From an uncultured Gammaproteobacteria bacterium (lineage in GTDB: Bacteria; Pseudomonadota; Gammaproteobacteria; Steroidobacterales; XN24), in assembly GCA_937924335.1 (NCBI GenBank), contig CALDWW010000015.1:1-57603 (forward strand): a DNA stretch of 57,603 nucleotides, written 5' to 3'. Position numbers and translations under genes: made by a program. The notes under the pieces were generated by a model. It had not been told where the DNA came from, did not search any database, and saw only the letters and a list, made by a program, of their open reading frames with translations. Each line of letters opens with the position of its first letter. Position 1 is the first letter of the stretch. Shown one piece after another: positions 53,324 to 57,603 of this stretch.

Positions 53324-53976
53324 CGGAGCACATCCGGGTCATGGTGGTCGATGATCACGCGCTGGTGCGGGACGTGCTGGCGGAGCGGCTGGCTGCTCAG
53401 CCGGACATCGAAGTGGTCGCCACGGCGTCGGACGCGGGCGCTGCGATACACGAGGCGCGCGAGCATGCCCCGCACATCATCCTGATGGACATCGACATGC
53501 CCGGCATATCGTCCTTCGATGCCGCCAGGACGATCCGCCAAGCGGCGCCGGACGTCGGATTCGTCTTCCTCAGTGCCTACGTCAACGATCAGTACATCGA
53601 TCAGGCGCTGGAGATCGAGGCACTGGGCTATCTGTCCAAGGAAGAACCGGCGGAAGTCGTCATAGATGCCGTGCGTCGTGCGTCCCGTGGCGCGACGCGA
53701 TTCTCCAAGTCCGTCAGCGACAGGATCGTACTGGAGCCCGGCGGAGTCAGCCTGGCAGCCAGCGGCAGCAGCCGGTTGAACCTGCTGACGCCGCGTGAGC
53801 GGGAGATCCTCGGATACCTGGCCGCCGGAATGCCGAAGAAACAGATAGCCAAGCTGCTGGGGATCTCTCCCAAGACCGTCGAGAAACACTGCGACCATCT
53901 CATGGACAAGCTGGATATTCACGATCGGGTGAAGCTGGCCCGCTATGCGATCCGGGAGGGGCTGACCCAGCCCTGA
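53320..53976 (+). CDS. NarL/FixJ-type response regulator
   Basis: This 218-residue regulator has a receiver domain with D11, D12 and phospho-acceptor D57 (ILMDIDMPG), the conserved lysine in YLSKEEP, and a C-terminal LuxR HTH (TPREREILGYLAAGMPKKQIAKLLGISPKTVEKH). It overlaps the hybrid kinase gene by four bases and is its evident partner. The regulated genes are unknown. Confidence 0.93.
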   Translation: MTEHIRVMVVDDHALVRDVLAERLAAQPDIEVVATASDAGAAIHEAREHAPHIILMDIDMPGISSFDAARTIRQAAPDVGFVFLSAYVNDQYIDQALEIEALGYLSKEEPAEVVIDAVRRASRGATRFSKSVSDRIVLEPGGVSLAASGSSRLNLLTPREREILGYLAAGMPKKQIAKLLGISPKTVEKHCDHLMDKLDIHDRVKLARYAIREGLTQP

Positions 53977-54091
53977 GGCTGTCGAGGGGTGCCGCGCCTG
54001 CCGGTCAGGCCCGTATGTTGTCCCGCAGCATCCGATCCCTTAGGCTTCCATCTTTCGTCCCCTAACCGGATCAGAGCGAGAGAGCAGACAG

Positions 54092-56560
54092 ATGAACCCC
54101 CGGTGGACAGTCCACAAGTTCGGCGGCGCGAGCCTGGCCGGCGCCGACGAATTCCGTCGCGTGGCCGACATTCTGACCGGCAGCCGAAACGGGCGTTGCG
54201 CCGCCGTGGTCTCCGCGTCTTTCGGTATCACGGACCGCCTGCTCTCCCTGTTGGAGTTGGCCGTTGCCCGGCCGACTGCCCTGGCGGCGCAGATCGAGGA
54301 TATCCGGGTCCATCACGAGGGGCTGGCGCACGACCTGTTAGGCGGAACGGCCGGCCCTGAGTACATCAGGGCTTTCGGTGAGGACCTGGAGACTATCGCC
54401 TCGGTGCTGGAAGCGATCGAGTTGCTGCGCAGCGCGCCGTCCGAGGCGGAGAGCCTGGTTTCCGGTTATGGCGAGATCTGGTCGGCGCGGCTTCTATCGG
54501 GCCTGATCGCGGAGAAGGGTGTCCCGTCGGGCTGGCTCAACGCGCGCGACGTTCTGACGATAGAGCAGGCCGAACTCGGTCCGGTGGTGGACTGGCAGGA
54601 TTCGAGCCAGCGACTCAAAAAGGCGCTCGCAGATCATCGCGACGAGTTGCTCATCATCACCGGATACGTCGCCCGTACGGCTGCAGGCATCCCGACGACC
54701 CTCGGACGCAACGGCAGTGACTTCTCCGCGTCGATCTTCGGTTCGCTGCTCGAGGCGGAAACCGTCGTGATCTGGACCGATGTCGACGGCGTGATGAGTG
54801 GCGACCCACGGGTCGTCAAAGAGGCCGCGGTGATCCCCCAGCTGACCTACAACGAGGCCATGGAACTCGCCTACTTCGGGGCCCGCGTAATCCACCCCGG
54901 CACGATGGCGCCGCTGATCGAACGCGGCATACCGCTGTATATCCGCAATAGCTTCCGGCCCGAGCAGCCCGGGACCTGCATCGCGCCGGGCGACGGCGAG
55001 GGCAACCAGGTCAAGGGCATTACGATCATCGACAGCATGGCGCTGGTGAATCTCGAGGGCGCCGGGATGATCGGCGTGCCCGGCACGGCGGACCGGTTGT
55101 TCGGCGCACTGCGCGAGGCGGGTATCTCCGTGGTTATGATCTCTCAGGGCAGCTCCGAACACTCCATCTGTTTCGCGGTGCCGGAGAAGCACGCCGATAG
55201 CGCTCGCGAGATCGTCTGCCGCGCCTTCGCGCTGGAGATGGACCAGGGCCAGATCCAGGGTGTGGGAATCCAGCGTAGCTGCAGCATCCTTGCGGTCGTC
55301 GGTGACGGCATGCGCGGCGTGCCCGGTGTCGCCGCCACGCTGTTCAGTGCTCTCGGTCGCGCCGGCGTCAACGTGCGCGCCATCGCCCAGGGCGCTTCGG
55401 AGCGCAATATCTCGGCCGTCATCGATGGTGAAGAGTCCGAACGGGCCCTGCGCGCCGTGCATTCCGGTTTCTACCTGTCACCGCAGACGGTCTCCGTGGG
55501 ACTGGCCGGCGCCGGCAGTGTCGGCGGTGCGTTGCTGGACCAGGTCGCCGCCGAACTCGAGCGACTCGGCCGGGACTCGAGCATCGACATCCGCGTGCGT
55601 GGCATCGCCACCTCGCGCCGCATGCTGACGGATGACTCGCGCCTGTCGCTTGCGGACTGGCGCGCCCAGCTGGACAGCGGCGGCCGCGACACGGACCTGG
55701 ACGATTTTCTCAGCCACATCCACGCCGAGCACCTGCCGCACTCGGTCATGATCGACTGCTCGGCCAGCCAGGAGGTCGCAGACCACTACGCAGACTGGTT
55801 GGCCGAAGGCATCCACGTGATCACCGCCAACAAGAAAGCCAGTACGGGCTCGATGGACTACTATCGGGCGATGGCGCGCGCTCGTCGCGTCGGCAACTCC
55901 CGCTATCTGTACGAGACCACGGTGGGCGCCGGTTTACCCATCCTTTCGACCCTGCAGGACCTGCGCGAGACCGGCGACGAGATCCTGGCCGTGGAGGGCG
56001 TGCTGTCCGGCACGCTCGCCTACCTGTTCAACATCTTCGACGGCGAGCAGCCGTTCTCCGACATCGTCAAGGACGCCCGCGAGAAGGGCTATACGGAGCC
56101 AGATCCCCGCGACGACCTGTCCGGCATGGACGTGGCTCGCAAGATCGTCATCCTCGGCCGCGAGATGGGGTTGGAACTGGAGCTCGATGACGTGGAGGTC
56201 GGGTCGCTGGTGCCTCCGTGCCTGACCGACGGGGACGTGGATGCGTTCCTGGACGGCCTGTCTGAATTCGATGACGAGATGCTGTCGACCTACCGCGAGG
56301 CGCAGAGCGCCGGCGAGGTGCTCCGCTATGTGGGCAGACTCGATGCCCAGGGCAGGGCAACGGTGGGGCTGGAGCGACTGTCCCTGGATCACCCGTTCGC
56401 GCGCAGCAACCTGACCGACAACGTCGTGCAGTTCGTGACCCGCCGTTATCGCGACAATCCATTGATCGTGCGCGGTCCGGGAGCCGGTCCGGCGGTGACT
56501 GCGGCCGGGGTGTTCGCCGACCTGTTGCGCCTGTGCTCCTACCTGGGCGCCAACATCTGA
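54092..56560 (+). CDS. thrA: Bifunctional aspartate kinase / homoserine dehydrogenase
   Basis: This 822-residue enzyme has an N-terminal aspartate kinase (HKFGGASLAGADEF, with FSASIFGSLLEAE and GTCIAPG) at about 1-290. ACT regulatory domains follow at about 310-460, and a homoserine dehydrogenase at about 465-822 begins VGLAGAGSVGGALLDQV and includes VITANKKASTG and EGVLSGTLAYLFN. It commits aspartate to threonine, and probably is inhibited by threonine. The fusion is typical of gammaproteobacteria. Six bases separate it from thrC. Confidence 0.95.
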   Translation: MNPRWTVHKFGGASLAGADEFRRVADILTGSRNGRCAAVVSASFGITDRLLSLLELAVARPTALAAQIEDIRVHHEGLAHDLLGGTAGPEYIRAFGEDLETIASVLEAIELLRSAPSEAESLVSGYGEIWSARLLSGLIAEKGVPSGWLNARDVLTIEQAELGPVVDWQDSSQRLKKALADHRDELLIITGYVARTAAGIPTTLGRNGSDFSASIFGSLLEAETVVIWTDVDGVMSGDPRVVKEAAVIPQLTYNEAMELAYFGARVIHPGTMAPLIERGIPLYIRNSFRPEQPGTCIAPGDGEGNQVKGITIIDSMALVNLEGAGMIGVPGTADRLFGALREAGISVVMISQGSSEHSICFAVPEKHADSAREIVCRAFALEMDQGQIQGVGIQRSCSILAVVGDGMRGVPGVAATLFSALGRAGVNVRAIAQGASERNISAVIDGEESERALRAVHSGFYLSPQTVSVGLAGAGSVGGALLDQVAAELERLGRDSSIDIRVRGIATSRRMLTDDSRLSLADWRAQLDSGGRDTDLDDFLSHIHAEHLPHSVMIDCSASQEVADHYADWLAEGIHVITANKKASTGSMDYYRAMARARRVGNSRYLYETTVGAGLPILSTLQDLRETGDEILAVEGVLSGTLAYLFNIFDGEQPFSDIVKDAREKGYTEPDPRDDLSGMDVARKIVILGREMGLELELDDVEVGSLVPPCLTDGDVDAFLDGLSEFDDEMLSTYREAQSAGEVLRYVGRLDAQGRATVGLERLSLDHPFARSNLTDNVVQFVTRRYRDNPLIVRGPGAGPAVTAAGVFADLLRLCSYLGANI

Positions 56561-56566
56561 GCCGCG

Positions 56567-57603
56567 ATGCGTTTCCAGAGCACACGCCAGCAGGAGCGAG
56601 AGGGCGGCATCGCCTTCAGTGAGGCGGCCACCCGCGGACCGGCGCCGGACGGCGGCCTGTATGTCCCCGAATCCCTGCCCGTCCTGCGCCCGGAGGATTT
56701 CGACGACTGCGCGACCTTGCCGGAGACGGCGGCGCGGCTGCTGGCGCCGTTCTTCGCCGGCGACCAACTGGCGGACGCGTTGCCTGAGATCTGTGCCGAG
56801 GCGCTGGACTTCCCCACGCCGGTGGTCGACCTGCCGGGCGCCGGCGCGCCGGCCGTGCTCGAACTGTTCCACGGCCCGACCTGCGCCTTCAAGGACGTCG
56901 GCGCGCGCTTCCTGGCGGCTTGCCTGGGCCGCCTGCGCCGGCCGGACGACAAGACCGCCACGATCCTGGTCGCCACCTCCGGGGACACCGGTGGCGCGGT
57001 GGCGGCGGCCTTCCATCGCCGGTCCGGATTCCGTGTCGTCGTGCTCTATCCGCAGGGCCTGGTCTCGCCGCGCCAGGCCCACCAGCTGTCCTGCTGGGAC
57101 GACAACGTATTCACCTACTCGGTGGACGGCAACTTCGACGACTGCCAGGCGCTGGTCAAAGCGGTCTTCGCAGATGCTCAGCTGAGCGGCGAACTGGCGC
57201 TGAATTCCGCCAACAGCATCAATCTCGGCCGCCTGCTGCCGCAGATGGCCTACTACGCGCAGGCTTCGCTGGATCGCTGGCGTATCGACGGCCTCGCGCC
57301 CGGGTTCGTGATCCCGACCGGCAACCTCGGCAACGCCTTCGCCTGTATCACCGCCCGCGAGCTGGGTCTGCCCATCGGCGACATCGTGCTGGCCACCAAC
57401 GCCAACCGGCCGGTCCCGGACTTCCTGGAGACCGGTGCCTGGCAGCCGCGGGCCTCGCTGGCGACGCTTGCCTCCGCCATGGACGTGGGCAACCCGAGCA
57501 ACATGGAACGGCTGCGCTGGATGTTCCCGGACGTGGAGTCGCTGCGTTCCAGGGTGAGCTCGGTGTCCGTCACCGATGCGGAGATCCGCGAGACGATCAA
57601 GGC
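56567..57603 (+). CDS. thrC: Threonine synthase, 3' end beyond the window
   Basis: The first 345 codons of threonine synthase are present. FHGPTCAFKDVGARF carries the PLP lysine (K109), SGDTGGAVAAAF the phosphate-binding loop, and NSANSINLGRLLPQM and PTGNLGNAFA are further family motifs. The gene starts with ATG 56567 just after thrA and stays open to the window edge. No homoserine kinase gene lies between thrA and thrC, contrary to the usual thrABC order. Confidence 0.93.
   Translation, partial: MRFQSTRQQEREGGIAFSEAATRGPAPDGGLYVPESLPVLRPEDFDDCATLPETAARLLAPFFAGDQLADALPEICAEALDFPTPVVDLPGAGAPAVLELFHGPTCAFKDVGARFLAACLGRLRRPDDKTATILVATSGDTGGAVAAAFHRRSGFRVVVLYPQGLVSPRQAHQLSCWDDNVFTYSVDGNFDDCQALVKAVFADAQLSGELALNSANSINLGRLLPQMAYYAQASLDRWRIDGLAPGFVIPTGNLGNAFACITARELGLPIGDIVLATNANRPVPDFLETGAWQPRASLATLASAMDVGNPSNMERLRWMFPDVESLRSRVSSVSVTDAEIRETIK

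Noticed and set aside
1..57603. tRNA, rRNA or CRISPR features
   Set aside because: No cloverleaf, rRNA-like stretch or regular repeat-spacer array was noticed by reading; a covariance search was not possible.

Overview
The window is GC-rich, gene-dense DNA of a proteobacterium, most likely a gammaproteobacterium. The evidence is a fused aspartate kinase-homoserine dehydrogenase, a pqiAABC cluster, a YgbA-type protein, YqgE/AlgH, a YihG-like acyltransferase and a Shewanella-like FdhABC formate dehydrogenase with its usual DUF3305/DUF3306/DUF6494 companions. No rRNA, tRNA or CRISPR array was seen. The genus cannot be fixed from this sequence.

Layout. Positions 1-11.2 kb are looser, accessory-looking DNA: a TlpA-like thioredoxin, a zinc-ribbon/adenylate cyclase/ATPase/TPR regulator, a YwaF-like membrane protein, a site-2 protease with CBS domains, a complete IS6-family element, a histone-H1-like Lys/Ala-rich protein and a CorC/CNNM transporter. 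Short repeats (a hairpin-forming family and an exact 43-bp pair) sit between these genes. Positions 11.2-31.0 kb are one functional block. A minus-strand operon runs tupB-tupC-tupA-mobA-moeA-moaB-(BNR-repeat protein)-yqeC-moaD (tungstate uptake and Mo/W-cofactor assembly). A divergent sigma-54 activator follows, then DUF6494, an HTH + periplasmic-binding-like regulator, DUF3305-DUF3306-polyferredoxin, and the formate dehydrogenase operon (TorD chaperone, Tat peptide, fdhA, fdhB, small lipoprotein, fdhC) closed by a strong terminator. A near-consensus sigma-54 promoter points into the tup operon.

Positions 31.1-53.9 kb are a mosaic of housekeeping and envelope genes: an ankyrin protein, an odd Rieske-like protein lacking a ligand histidine, a YgbA homologue, a DUF2799 lipoprotein, a Pat-like acyl-CoA synthetase/GNAT fusion divergent from a histone-deacetylase-family enzyme, the pqi lipid-transport cluster, an AI-2E family permease, a solute-binding protein, an acyltransferase, an M48 lipoprotein protease, a saccharopine-dehydrogenase-like protein, an exported YqgE, a TGS GTPase, a class I amidotransferase, an APH-type kinase and a two-component pair. 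The window closes with thrA followed directly by thrC, which is cut by the window edge.

The coherent story is the central block. Tungstate (or molybdate) is imported, loaded onto molybdopterin, and used by a periplasmic, cysteine-type, membrane-anchored formate dehydrogenase. Dedicated chaperone and iron-sulfur accessory genes and two different regulators lie between the cofactor and enzyme halves.
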